DNA from: UBA12202 sp049595035
Lineage (GTDB): Bacteria; Pseudomonadota; Alphaproteobacteria; Puniceispirillales; UBA1172
DNA length: 64,000 nucleotides
Assembly: GCA_049595035.1 (NCBI GenBank)
Contig: JBMYKD010000004.1
Location: 1-64,000 of the forward strand
Direction of reading: 5' to 3'
Below, in pieces: positions 50,710-60,002 of the stretch. The notes below the pieces were generated by a model. That model did not search any database. It was not told the DNA's origin and saw only the letters and a program-made list of their open reading frames with translations. The translations under genes were made by a program, and so were the position numbers. The number at the start of each line of letters is the position of its first letter. Positions within the stretch are counted from its first letter, which is position 1.

Positions 50710-52851
50710 TTAGGCCGTATTGCGGCGTTTTCCAAGGATGGATAATAAGGTTTCTGCAATCGCTTCCATATTTGACCCCGGCGGGAAAATGGCATCAATA
50801 CCATTTTCGGTTAACTCAGCCATATCCCCGGGTGGAATGACGCCCCCAATAACCAGCGGAATCCTAGTACCGCCACGCGCATCCAGCGCTTGCCGCATCG
50901 CCGGAACAAATTGCCTATGGCCAGCCGCAAGCGATGATAACCCAACCACATCAACAGCTTTATCCATGGCCATGTCAGCGGCTTCGTGCTCTGTCTGGAA
51001 CAAGGGGCTAATCACAACTTCAAAGCCCAGATCATCCAGCGCTGATGCCACCACTTTCTGCCCACGATCATGGCCATCCTGCCCCAGTTTGGCGATCAGT
51101 ATCCGGGGCTTACGGCCTTGGCTTTCCGTAAAGCGTTCCATCGCCAGCAACAATTGCCGTGAAGGAGGTGCCATGTTTTTCCATATCCCTTTAACCCCTG
51201 ATACAGGGGCTTTGTAACGGGTGAAGGCGCGTTCCATCGCCTCTGACATTTCACCCACGGTTGCCCCGGCACGCGCCGCGTTAACCGCCGCCGCTAACAG
51301 ATTAGCCTTGCCCCTAGCCGCCGCTTCAAGTGCCGAAAGGGCCGATGCTGTTTTGTCTTTATTTCTGTTTTTACGCAAATGATCCAGTCTGGCCATTTGC
51401 TGTTCGCGAACGGTATCGGTATCAATACGCAAGACTTCAATCATTTCATCATCAGCTTTCTGATCAGATGGCGAATAAAGGTTCACGCCAATGATTTTCT
51501 GCTGACCGGTATCAATAGCCGCCTGGGTGCGGGTGGCGACTTCTTCGATACGCTGTTTTGGTAGGCCGGTTGCTATGGCTATTGCCATCCCACCCGCGGC
51601 ATTGATTTCATCCAGATGCGTCCGTGCCCTTTCGATCAGGGCATTGGTGAGAAACTCAACCGCACCACTACCCCCCCACGGATCAATCAGCCGGGTGATT
51701 CCGCCTTCGCCAGCAAGGTGAAGCTGGGTATTGCGGGCAATCCGGGCAGATGTATCAGTGGGCAGACCTAACGCTTCATCAAGCGAATTGGTATGTAGGG
51801 ATTGCGTCTGGCCACCCACTGCGGCAGTGGCCTCAATCGTTGTGCGGACAACATTGTTATAGACATCCTGTGCCGCCAGCGACCATCCAGACGTCTGACA
51901 ATGTGTTCGCAACATCAACAATTTCGGGTCAGTGAAACCAAACTCGGCCTGAAGCAGTTCAGCCCATAACCGCCGCGCGGCACGCAATTTTGCAACCTCA
52001 ACCAGATAGGGCATCGCATTGGCAAAAAAGAACGATAATCTGGGCACAAAGGTTTTTGCATCAAGTCCGGCGGCTAGACCAGCACGAATATATTCCAGAC
52101 CGTCACCAAGCGTATAAGCCAGTTCCAGATCAGCTGTCGCCCCAGCTTCCTCGATATGATATCCGGAAATAGAAATCGAATTAAAGCGCGGCATATGGGC
52201 TGACGTATAGGCAAAGATATCAGACACAATCCGCATGGAATCCGCTGGTGGATAAATATAGGTATTCCGCACCATAAACTCTTTCAGAATATCATTCTGG
52301 ATCGTTCCGGTCAGGTATTCTGATGCAACACCCTGTTCTTCGGCGGCAACAATATAAAGCGCCATGATTGGCAGGACTGCCCCATTCATGGTCATGGATA
52401 CGCTCATTTTGTCAAGCGGTATGCCTTTGAAAAGGATGCGCATATCTTCAATCGAATCAATGGCAACCCCAGCCATGCCAACATCAGACCTGACCCGTGG
52501 ATTATCAGAATCATAACCACGATGGGTGGCCAGATCAAAAGCAATGGATAGCCCCATCTGACCCGCTGCCAGATTTCGGCGATAAAAGGCATTTGATTCC
52601 TCGGCTGTTGAAAAACCGGCATATTGGCGGATCGTCCATGGCCGCGTCGTATACATGGTTGGATAAGGCCCACGGGTGAAAGGAAACTGCCCCGGCATAT
52701 CGTTTTCTGTATGTTCCGGATGATCAGCAGATACCCATTGCGGCATCGCTATGCCTTCTGGCCAATCCTGTGCAATGACATGACTGCTATCAGTCTGTGG
52801 CCGCACCGGAAGGGCAAAATCAATATCACGAAAATCGGGTATTCTGCTCAT
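50710..52851 (-). CDS. Methylmalonyl-CoA mutase, large (catalytic) subunit
   Basis: This 713-residue adenosylcobalamin enzyme converts (R)-methylmalonyl-CoA to succinyl-CoA. It shows the TIM-barrel N-terminus RPWTIRQYAGFSTAEESNAF, SISISGYHIEEAGATADLEL, and the B12-binding domain with KLGQDGHDRGQKVVASALD (DxHxxG) and GLSSLAAGH. It is followed upstream at a 2-base gap by the small subunit gene, so the two form one operon. Confidence 0.96.
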   Translation of the reverse strand: MSRIPDFRDIDFALPVRPQTDSSHVIAQDWPEGIAMPQWVSADHPEHTENDMPGQFPFTRGPYPTMYTTRPWTIRQYAGFSTAEESNAFYRRNLAAGQMGLSIAFDLATHRGYDSDNPRVRSDVGMAGVAIDSIEDMRILFKGIPLDKMSVSMTMNGAVLPIMALYIVAAEEQGVASEYLTGTIQNDILKEFMVRNTYIYPPADSMRIVSDIFAYTSAHMPRFNSISISGYHIEEAGATADLELAYTLGDGLEYIRAGLAAGLDAKTFVPRLSFFFANAMPYLVEVAKLRAARRLWAELLQAEFGFTDPKLLMLRTHCQTSGWSLAAQDVYNNVVRTTIEATAAVGGQTQSLHTNSLDEALGLPTDTSARIARNTQLHLAGEGGITRLIDPWGGSGAVEFLTNALIERARTHLDEINAAGGMAIAIATGLPKQRIEEVATRTQAAIDTGQQKIIGVNLYSPSDQKADDEMIEVLRIDTDTVREQQMARLDHLRKNRNKDKTASALSALEAAARGKANLLAAAVNAARAGATVGEMSEAMERAFTRYKAPVSGVKGIWKNMAPPSRQLLLAMERFTESQGRKPRILIAKLGQDGHDRGQKVVASALDDLGFEVVISPLFQTEHEAADMAMDKAVDVVGLSSLAAGHRQFVPAMRQALDARGGTRIPLVIGGVIPPGDMAELTENGIDAIFPPGSNMEAIAETLLSILGKRRNTA

Positions 52852-52853
52852 CC

Positions 52854-54530
52854 CTATACCCCCCAGCCGTCTGATTCTATCACGGCCATGATCATCTGTC
52901 GCCGTGCCTTGCCATCAGCATCAAGCGGAACACTTGGTATGGATATCTTTTCCATGCCATCATCAGTCAACATGGAAAGCACGGCATGACTGGCTACCAG
53001 AAGATGCGGCTTGGCCGTAGCAATCTGGGCTCGAGCCTCTTTGGTATTAGCAATCCTGATATCTGCCACCTGAATACCAGCCATACGAAGTTCATCTGCC
53101 CATCTGGCAATAAGGGTCTTATCACTATCCCCATTATTGAGAATCAGACAACGAAACCCTTTATCATAGGCGGCAAGGCGCATATCTTCCCATGGCTGTG
53201 CCGGCCGTACCATGCCACCGCGTGGATGGCCACATTCCATGATCAGGGGTGGCAATGGATCAGTCGGCTGTTGCGGATGGTGATTAATCCCGAGCATGCC
53301 ATGATGACGGTTATCCATATCAGCCTGTCGGGATTCGCTTGCTGTTTTTGCCCAGTCTGAAAGCAAGCTAGATGTGGCCACAGTCATGGCACCGCCTGCA
53401 CGTTCTATTTTCTGAAAAATCTGCCATGCTTTCTGTGCTAGTGACTGGCTCATGGCTTCAAGTGTATGGGCACCATGTGCCGGATCGGCAACCTGATCTA
53501 TCCGTGCCTCATCCCGCATGATCAGCTGAAGATTGCGGGCAAGGCGGCGGCTCATCCCTGTGCTACCACTCAACCAGTCGTGAGGAAGAGTCGTTATCAA
53601 TTCGGCTCCGCCTAATGCTGTCCCCAGACTGGCTGTGACATGGCGCAGAACATTATTCACCGGCTCAATCCGCGTCATCATGCGATCAGATGTAAAGCCA
53701 TGCAAAAGAGGGGTTTTATCGTTATCCATGACAGCAGATATCTGGTTCAGCAATATCCGCGCTGCCCGTGTTTTGGATAAAGCGGAATACAAATCCGCCG
53801 TCACGGCTATGCGCATGACTGACCCGGATATGGCCTGTTCCGGTGATAGGCCTGATTCTTCCAATATCCGCCACTGCCATACCAGACTAGCCAGACATAG
53901 CCCAAGTTCCTGGGCGTCAGTCAGCCCGTAACGATGATAGGCATCACCGCCAGCGGCAAAACACCGGATATCAGGCAAATCAGACTGATGGCAGGTTTGC
54001 CATCTGGCCAGAGCAGCAACCTGATCATTAGTGTCAACATGATCAAAACGATCAAACATGATATCTGCAACCGGATCAGCACCAAGATGAACTTTCAGGC
54101 TTTGCCCCTTATCATCACAGCGCTTGGCATATTCCGCCCAGATGGCCGCCAGCTTTACCGCATCCCCGCCATGCGGATAGCCAAACTGGCACGCATTCGT
54201 GTAAACACCATCAAGAATATCTGGCATATGCGATGCAGTCATTTCAGCCGCCACAATAAGCGGAAACATGATCATGTTCGTCCCGCCTTCCAGTTCATCC
54301 AGCATGCTTCTATTCAGTAATGCCGTCGCTGTATCATCAGCAACATATTGCGCCATCAACCAGCCTGCACCGGTAAAGGCCGGATAGGCAGATATGGCAT
54401 GTGCGGGATAAATGGGCTGAACTTCTAACCCGTCTTCGGTAAGGCGGATCAGGTCTTCCCACCCATCCCCAATGGTTTTCGCGACCATATCGGCCCAGCG
54501 CTTCCAGCTATCATCATGTTCTGTATTCAT
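52854..54530 (-). CDS. Methylmalonyl-CoA mutase, small subunit
   Basis: The protein has 558 residues. The N-terminal barrel shows VQPIYPAHAI, MIMFPLIVAAEM and LDGVYTNACQFGYPHGGDAV. The C-terminal B12-like domain has no DxHxxG motif, as expected of the non-catalytic partner. No MeaB-type chaperone gene is in view. Sharing an operon with the large subunit shows a heterodimer of the Propionibacterium type. It completes the route from propionyl-CoA to the TCA cycle together with mmsA. Confidence 0.9.
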   Translation of the reverse strand: MNTEHDDSWKRWADMVAKTIGDGWEDLIRLTEDGLEVQPIYPAHAISAYPAFTGAGWLMAQYVADDTATALLNRSMLDELEGGTNMIMFPLIVAAEMTASHMPDILDGVYTNACQFGYPHGGDAVKLAAIWAEYAKRCDDKGQSLKVHLGADPVADIMFDRFDHVDTNDQVAALARWQTCHQSDLPDIRCFAAGGDAYHRYGLTDAQELGLCLASLVWQWRILEESGLSPEQAISGSVMRIAVTADLYSALSKTRAARILLNQISAVMDNDKTPLLHGFTSDRMMTRIEPVNNVLRHVTASLGTALGGAELITTLPHDWLSGSTGMSRRLARNLQLIMRDEARIDQVADPAHGAHTLEAMSQSLAQKAWQIFQKIERAGGAMTVATSSLLSDWAKTASESRQADMDNRHHGMLGINHHPQQPTDPLPPLIMECGHPRGGMVRPAQPWEDMRLAAYDKGFRCLILNNGDSDKTLIARWADELRMAGIQVADIRIANTKEARAQIATAKPHLLVASHAVLSMLTDDGMEKISIPSVPLDADGKARRQMIMAVIESDGWGV

Positions 54531-54603
54531 GTTTAGATATTAATATGTTAAGAGTTAAAAAAACAAGGTTTTTACCAACAGAACAACATGATAACATTAC
54601 TTT

Positions 54604-56067
54604 ATGCTATCTTTTAGCCAGAAATCTACCGCCGCCGGCATGATCATTTTCATGATCATAATCATGGTTACCCTGTTGCGGTGTTATGCGCTTTTTGTAA
54701 GCCCGCTTGATCTTAGTGTTGATGAAGCCCAATACTGGCTATGGAGCCAGACACCAGATGCCGGATATTTTACCAAGCCCCCCATGATTGCCTGGGTTAT
54801 CAGCATCGGCACAAATCTGGCTGGAGCAGGTGAATCTGGCATCAGATTGATGGCACCACTTCTTCATGGGATGACTGCCGTCATTTTATGGCAGATAGCG
54901 GCATATCTATATCATCCTGTTGCCGGACGGCTTGTTGCCCTTGGTTGGATATCACTGCCAGCGGTTGGATTAGCCAGCTTCGTGATGTCAACAGATACCC
55001 CGCTTTTGCTATTTACCAGCACTATGATCCTCGTGTTATCGCCGCTTGCCGTGGGAAGATCAATCAGCATAACAGGATATAGTCTGGCAGGGATTATGCT
55101 TGGCCTTGGATTTCTATCAAAATATGCCGCTATATACAGCCTGATCAGCATAGCCTTGATCTGGATATTTCAACCACAGATCCGGCGGTTGATGCGATGG
55201 CCGCAATGGGGGGTATTATTGCTTTCTGCACTCATCGTTGTTAGCCCCAATATTATCTGGAACTGGCAGAACGGTTTTGCCACGGTCGCCCATCTGGAAC
55301 ATAATGCCAATATCGCACAAGCCAGCCTTTCCTTTATATCAGGATTAAATTTCCTGCTATCACAGGCAGGTGTGGTGGGGCCAGTTTTATTTCTAGCGGC
55401 GATTATGGCGATGGGGGCAGGGGGTCGCCATACCGGTTTTCTTTCAGCGTTTATTTTACCACCACTGATCATCATCACCATACAGGCCATGATTAGTGAT
55501 GCTAATGCAAACTGGGCTATTCTTGCATGGCCACCAGCACTTATTCTGATTGCAGGCTGGCTTTGTGATCAGGGCGGAATCGTTAGGCGATCATGGTGGC
55601 TGGCAGGAATAGGTGCTAGCAATGTGGCGTTAGCAGGCTTGCTATGGGTCATCAGCATGACCGGAACCATGGGGGCCCTGACGCCAGCATCTGATCCATT
55701 ACGGCATTTGCGTGGCTGGGATGGGCATCACGCCGATATCATGGCATTCATGCAAAACCATCCGGCACATACCATCATCACAGATCGCAGGGTGACCACT
55801 GCGTTATTGATGCATAAGTTCAGGGATACGGATATCAATATCCGTATTTACGATGCAGACCTTATCCCCAGCAACCATTACGAAGCTTATTTCCGGTTTA
55901 CACCAACAGCAGAAAATAGCCCTGTAATATTAGTCACTGAAAATAGCCAGCCCCTTGATATTCCGGGGATCATCTGGACAGATGCCCGGATGGTAAGCCA
56001 GAGCAATATCAGTGATCGTTATGATCGCATCCTTCATATTCATGCTGGTATGTACAGGTCTGAATAA
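54604..56067 (+). CDS. Family 39-type membrane glycosyltransferase (ArnT/PMT-like)
   Basis: The protein has 487 residues with about 10 membrane segments. The first periplasmic loop has the signature LSVDEAQYWLWSQTPDAGYF and TKPPMIAWVISIGT (DExxYW). A later loop begins NIIWNWQNGFATVAHL. The C-terminal soluble tail of about 130 residues is periplasmic. Members transfer sugars from polyprenyl carriers to lipids or proteins. Acceptor unknown. It is a single gene; its start has only a weak ribosome site. Confidence 0.85.
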   Translation: MLSFSQKSTAAGMIIFMIIIMVTLLRCYALFVSPLDLSVDEAQYWLWSQTPDAGYFTKPPMIAWVISIGTNLAGAGESGIRLMAPLLHGMTAVILWQIAAYLYHPVAGRLVALGWISLPAVGLASFVMSTDTPLLLFTSTMILVLSPLAVGRSISITGYSLAGIMLGLGFLSKYAAIYSLISIALIWIFQPQIRRLMRWPQWGVLLLSALIVVSPNIIWNWQNGFATVAHLEHNANIAQASLSFISGLNFLLSQAGVVGPVLFLAAIMAMGAGGRHTGFLSAFILPPLIIITIQAMISDANANWAILAWPPALILIAGWLCDQGGIVRRSWWLAGIGASNVALAGLLWVISMTGTMGALTPASDPLRHLRGWDGHHADIMAFMQNHPAHTIITDRRVTTALLMHKFRDTDINIRIYDADLIPSNHYEAYFRFTPTAENSPVILVTENSQPLDIPGIIWTDARMVSQSNISDRYDRILHIHAGMYRSE

Positions 56068-56071
56068 AATA

Positions 56072-56545
56072 TCAGTCCTCTGTTTTCTGGCTAGTCATTC
56101 GTTTGAACGCGGATAATGTTTTATCGCTAATGTGATGTTCCATGCCCTCGGCATCTGCATCTGCTGTAATCGGATCAACGCCAATGGCTTCCAGAAAATC
56201 ACGCACCACCGCATGCCGACGCGAACAGCTTTTGGCAAGAGCCTGGCCTTTATCAGATAGGGTGATAGGCTGATACGGGACAGTTACAACCAATCCTTCC
56301 CGTTGAAGCCGCTGGATTGTGGCGTTTACCGTGGGGGCTGACACACCGAATCTGGCCGCCAGATCACCTGTTCTTGCTTCACCAAACCGGGTAATCAATT
56401 CGGCAATCATTTCCACATAATCTTCGGCGACTTCTTTCTGATGGGCACGGCGTATACGTTCAAAACGTGCCGCAGATGTGGCAATATCACCATCTTCTAT
56501 GGGTAGAGGTTCTTTCTGGTCAGATAGTTTTTTTGCTTTCATCAT
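56072..56545 (-). CDS. mntR: Manganese-responsive regulator MntR (DtxR family)
   Basis: The protein is about 157 residues. Three tandem starts (GTGATGATG) follow AGGCGG; I take ATG 56545. It has a winged helix with ETYVEMIA-like YVEMIAELITRFGEARTGDL, ARFGVSAPTVNATIQRLQRE and GLVVTVPYQPITLSDKGQAL, and metal-site features with RRHAVVRDFLEAIGVDPITA and DAEGMEHHIS. MntR represses Mn importers when Mn is high. No target gene such as mntH is in the window. Confidence 0.9.
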   Translation of the reverse strand: MMKAKKLSDQKEPLPIEDGDIATSAARFERIRRAHQKEVAEDYVEMIAELITRFGEARTGDLAARFGVSAPTVNATIQRLQREGLVVTVPYQPITLSDKGQALAKSCSRRHAVVRDFLEAIGVDPITADADAEGMEHHISDKTLSAFKRMTSQKTED

Positions 56546-56668
56546 CACCCGCCTGTCACTTCATTCAAACTAGGCAAGTCCATTTCTGGACGCAAGAGCA
56601 AAATTATCTTGTTATTCGGTTGCCTCACTGGCATGTGTTAAAATATAATACGCATCGTGAGGATGAAT

Positions 56669-56959
56669 ATGACAGACAAAAACATAGAAATAGAGGCCGC
56701 CGCATTCCGGCGGTTAGTCAAACATTTACAGGAACGGACAGATGTTCAGAATATCGATTTGATGAATCTGTCGGGTTTCTGTCGCAACTGCCTATCACGC
56801 TGGTATCGTGAAGCAGCAGAAGACATGGGCACAAGCGTGGATCAGGATACAGCAAAAGAAATGGTTTACGGCATGCCATATGCGGAATGGAAAGACAAAT
56901 ATCAAACCGAAGCCACGCCTGAACAAAAAGCCGCCTTTAACAAAGGCGCTGCACACTAA
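56669..56959 (+). CDS. DUF1244 family protein
   Basis: The protein has 96 residues from ATG 56669, with GTGAGG six bases upstream; GTG 56657 and ATG 56663 are alternatives. It shows EAAAFRRLVKHLQERTDVQN, then IDLMNLSGFCRNCLSRWYRE, then KEMVYGMPYAEWKDKYQTEA. This is the DUF1244 family with the conserved FCRNCLxxW motif, common in alpha- and gammaproteobacteria, function unknown. It stands upstream of gapR with a 51-base gap. Confidence 0.9.
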   Translation: MTDKNIEIEAAAFRRLVKHLQERTDVQNIDLMNLSGFCRNCLSRWYREAAEDMGTSVDQDTAKEMVYGMPYAEWKDKYQTEATPEQKAAFNKGAAH

Positions 56960-57010
56960 CCGCAAATAAAGGTTTTATCACCCTTGCTTGCCTAACCTGA
57001 TGGAAAAAAC

Positions 57011-57268
57011 ATGAATGCAACTGGAATGAATGCTGGCAATCAAACCCCGGAAATGCTTCGTCAGTTTATCGAACGCGTGGAACGGCTTGAAGAAGAAAAA
57101 GCCGGAATCCTAGCTGATATCAGAGATGTTTATAGTGAAGCAAAGGGATATGGATTTGATCCTAAAATCATGCGTCAGGTGGTGAAAATGCGCGCCATGG
57201 ATAAACAGGACCTAGACGAACAGGACCAGCTTATTGAAACCTACCGCTCCGCGCTTGGGCTCATTTAG
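57011..57268 (+). CDS. gapR: Nucleoid-associated protein GapR (DUF2312)
   Basis: The protein has 85 residues. The sequence LRQFIERVERLEEEKAGILA, then DIRDVYSEAKGYGFDPKIMR, then LDEQDQLIETYRSALG matches the GapR family. GapR binds overtwisted AT-rich DNA and assists topoisomerases in alphaproteobacteria. It lies 10 bases before pyrF. Confidence 0.93.
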   Translation: MNATGMNAGNQTPEMLRQFIERVERLEEEKAGILADIRDVYSEAKGYGFDPKIMRQVVKMRAMDKQDLDEQDQLIETYRSALGLI

Positions 57269-57278
57269 GAATAGGATT

Positions 57279-58154
57279 ATGGCTGGTTTCGCTGCCCGAC
57301 TGACAGATGCCATTCGCGCCCGCAATTCTGTTTTATGTGCTGGGATTGATCCACATATAGATCGCATCCCCACCTTATTCCAGCAAAATGACAAAACCAG
57401 TGCCGTACGTGACTGGGCGTTTGAGCTTATCCGGCTACTGGCTGGGTCCGCCCCTGTTATCAAACCGCAGGCCGCTATGTTTGAACAGCTGGGCGTTAGC
57501 GGCATGCAGATTCTAGCAGAATTATCACAAGCCGCCATGAGTGAGGGGCTCATGGTGATTATGGATGCCAAGCGCGGTGATATTGGATCAACCGCAAAAG
57601 CCTATGCCGATGGCTGGCTTGGCCATGATGCTGGCTTTCCTTCTGATGCGCTGACGATTAATCCCTATCTGGGTCGGGATAGCCTTGATCCATTCGCAGA
57701 AAAAGCAAAGCAAACCGATTCAGGGTTATTTGCCTTACTCCGTACCAGCAACCCCGGATCACAGGATATCCAGATGATCCCGTCTTTGGATGATAAACCT
57801 GTTTTTCATCATGTGGCGGATATGATCAGACCTTTAATGGAAGACTTGATCGATAGCTCCGGATTTTCATCATTTGGCGTTGTTGTCGGGGCAACATGGC
57901 CAGAAGAATCAATAACCCTACGCCGCATGTTGCCGGAATGCCTTTTCCTGATACCCGGATATGGCGCCCAAGGGGGTAGTGCCGCGGATGCTATGGCCGG
58001 ATTAGTGAAAGGCCCCGAAGGATGGGAAGGTGGGCTCATCAATTCTTCGCGTGGATTAACGATGCCTGCTGATGCTAGTGATACACGGAATCTGACAGAT
58101 TGGCGGCAGGCCATACAGCGTTCACTCAGCGATACTATCGCCGCTTTACGGTAA
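57279..58154 (+). CDS. pyrF: Orotidine 5'-phosphate decarboxylase (type 2)
   Basis: The protein has 291 residues from ATG 57279 (AGGA seven bases upstream); the frame is open 45 bases further, inside gapR. It makes UMP from OMP. Visible are SVLCAGIDPHIDRIPTLF, IKPQAAMFEQLGVSGM, the catalytic-Lys motif VIMDAKRGDIGSTAKAYADG, and PGYGAQGGSAADAMAGL and GLINSSRGLTM. The length fits the long type-2 form. Confidence 0.94.
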   Translation: MAGFAARLTDAIRARNSVLCAGIDPHIDRIPTLFQQNDKTSAVRDWAFELIRLLAGSAPVIKPQAAMFEQLGVSGMQILAELSQAAMSEGLMVIMDAKRGDIGSTAKAYADGWLGHDAGFPSDALTINPYLGRDSLDPFAEKAKQTDSGLFALLRTSNPGSQDIQMIPSLDDKPVFHHVADMIRPLMEDLIDSSGFSSFGVVVGATWPEESITLRRMLPECLFLIPGYGAQGGSAADAMAGLVKGPEGWEGGLINSSRGLTMPADASDTRNLTDWRQAIQRSLSDTIAALR

Positions 58155-58351
58155 CATCGGCTTATTTCTGCTATAAATTCACTCTTTTTTTGCTTTCAGC
58201 AGATAATATTTGCTAGCGTTAAGCACTTTTTAACTATTTTCCAATAGGATAGCAAAACAGGAATGGCAAGTAATTGTGCCCATTCGACAGTAGTTGCTTT
58301 GTAAACAGTAACCGAAATGATGCCCTTGGCATTGTTTTGAAAGTTTTGCTT

Positions 58352-59005
58352 ATGACCAGTATTAAGTCTCATCCTGTATTAACCGACAGGGATAAATGTA
58401 AAAAAGGAATCGTTCGCTGGTTTAGCGAACGGCTTGGTTATGGATTTGTCGATGTTGAAAATAAAGAAGTCTTTATTCACCGTTCAACCCTGAACCAGTT
58501 TGGTGCCACTCGCCTGCTTTCTGATGATCGCGTTCTTGTTACCATCGAATCATCAGCACGCGGATTAATTGTTGGCACCCTGCTTGGCATTGAACGGATG
58601 CCTATTGATGAACGTCTGATTGCCTCCCATCCTGAGGCAGATGAACACCCGGCCTATGTGAAGTTCTTTAATGAAATGCGGGGCTATGGCTTTATTGAAG
58701 TAGAAGGCTATGATCAGGATATCTTTGTGCATTCCCGCGTTATAGAACAGAATGGGTTATCGACCATTTATGACAACCAGCGTCAGCTTGTTAACGTTGA
58801 ACTTGGTGAAAAGGGATATCAGATCAAAACCATCCGATTGCTGGTCGATGATGATGATGCGAATAAAACAGATAATCTTTCGAAAAGAACATCGTCAGAT
58901 CAGCATCCAGCTGAAGATGCTTTATCCGGCCAATCCCAGCCAGAACAATCAGATGAAGAACACGCAGATCACAAAGAAAACAAGGATGAGTTCGCCAAGG
59001 ATTAA
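58352..59005 (+). CDS. Double cold-shock-domain protein with acidic tail
   Basis: The protein has 217 residues from ATG 58352; a GTG at 58274 would add 26. Two OB-fold cold-shock domains are seen. The first contains GIVRWFSERLGYGFVDVENK then EVFIHRSTL; the second AYVKFFNEMRGYGFIEVEGY then QDIFVHSRVI. Both keep the RNP-like aromatic and FVH motifs. From about residue 167 the tail is acidic and disordered (DDDDANKTDN, EQSDEEHADH). It probably binds single-stranded RNA or DNA. It is monocistronic, with a 197-base upstream region that may hold a long leader. Confidence 0.88.
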   Translation: MTSIKSHPVLTDRDKCKKGIVRWFSERLGYGFVDVENKEVFIHRSTLNQFGATRLLSDDRVLVTIESSARGLIVGTLLGIERMPIDERLIASHPEADEHPAYVKFFNEMRGYGFIEVEGYDQDIFVHSRVIEQNGLSTIYDNQRQLVNVELGEKGYQIKTIRLLVDDDDANKTDNLSKRTSSDQHPAEDALSGQSQPEQSDEEHADHKENKDEFAKD

Positions 59006-59053
59006 ATGCTTATGATAAAAGAGCATAGCGCATGATCCCAACGACTCATGGGA

Positions 59054-59998
59054 TTATGATTGCGCCGCTAGCCATTTTTCAGCATCAAGAGCGGCCATGC
59101 ATCCCATACCAGCGGCCGTCACAGCTTGTCGATATATCTTATCTACGCAGTCACCAGCAGCAAAAACCCCATCAACCGATGTCTGGGTACGCCCCGGGGC
59201 AACAACAATATATCCTTCATCATCCAGATCAATGTGACCCCGGAATGGTGCCGTTGCCGGATCATGACCGATAGCCACAAATAGCCCGTCCACAGCCAGT
59301 TCTTGCGTTGATTCATCTTCTGTGGATTGCAAACGGATACCAGTAACCCCACCCATGGGCGCGTCGTCGCCCAGCACTTCTTCCACGACATGATTCCAGA
59401 TGATATTAATATTTTCTGTTTTTTCCAGACGATCCTGCATGACTTTTTCGGCACGCAATTGATCACGGCGATGGATGAGGGTAACGCGTTCACATAGATT
59501 GGAAAGATATAATGCTTCTTCAACAGCGGTATTACCACCACCAACAACAGCAACTTTTTTGCCGCGATAGAAAAAGCCATCACAGGTAGCACAGGCCGAA
59601 ACCCCTTTACCATTATAGGTTTTTTCACTTTCAAGCCCTAGCCACCGTGCTTGTGCACCGGTGGCAATGACCACAGTATCCGCAAGATAGGTATCGCCGC
59701 TATCCATGTTCAACCGGAATGGTCGCAGGCTAAAATCAACTGATGATACCAGATCATAAGTAATCCTTGCGCCCACATGTTCAGCCTGTTTCTGCATCTG
59801 TTCCATCAACCATGGCCCTTGAATAGCTTCGGCAAAGCCGGGATAATTTTCAACATCGGTGGTGATTGTTAATTGTCCTCCCGGTTGCAAACCAGCAATA
59901 ACCAGCGGCTTGATATTTGCTCTTGCGGCATAGATTGCAGCGGTCAGGCCAGCTGATCCAGTACCAATAATGATCATTTGTTCACGATGTTCTGTCAT
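59054..59998 (-). CDS. trxB: Thioredoxin-disulfide reductase
   Basis: This 314-residue flavoenzyme passes electrons from NADPH to thioredoxin. It shows the FAD motif MIIIGTGSAGLTAAIYAARA, the redox pair in SACATCDGFFYRGK, the NADPH motif VAVVGGGNTAVEEALYLS, and GVFAAGDCVDKIYRQAVTAA. Length is typical. It lies 4 bases downstream of the acetoacetyl-CoA synthetase gene. Confidence 0.97.
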   Translation of the reverse strand: MTEHREQMIIIGTGSAGLTAAIYAARANIKPLVIAGLQPGGQLTITTDVENYPGFAEAIQGPWLMEQMQKQAEHVGARITYDLVSSVDFSLRPFRLNMDSGDTYLADTVVIATGAQARWLGLESEKTYNGKGVSACATCDGFFYRGKKVAVVGGGNTAVEEALYLSNLCERVTLIHRRDQLRAEKVMQDRLEKTENINIIWNHVVEEVLGDDAPMGGVTGIRLQSTEDESTQELAVDGLFVAIGHDPATAPFRGHIDLDDEGYIVVAPGRTQTSVDGVFAAGDCVDKIYRQAVTAAGMGCMAALDAEKWLAAQS

Positions 59999-60002
59999 AA
60001 TT

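Noticed and set aside
59020..59065. Inverted repeat ATCCCA/TGGGAT after the cold-shock gene as a terminator
   Set aside because: Six base pairs only and no T-run on either strand.
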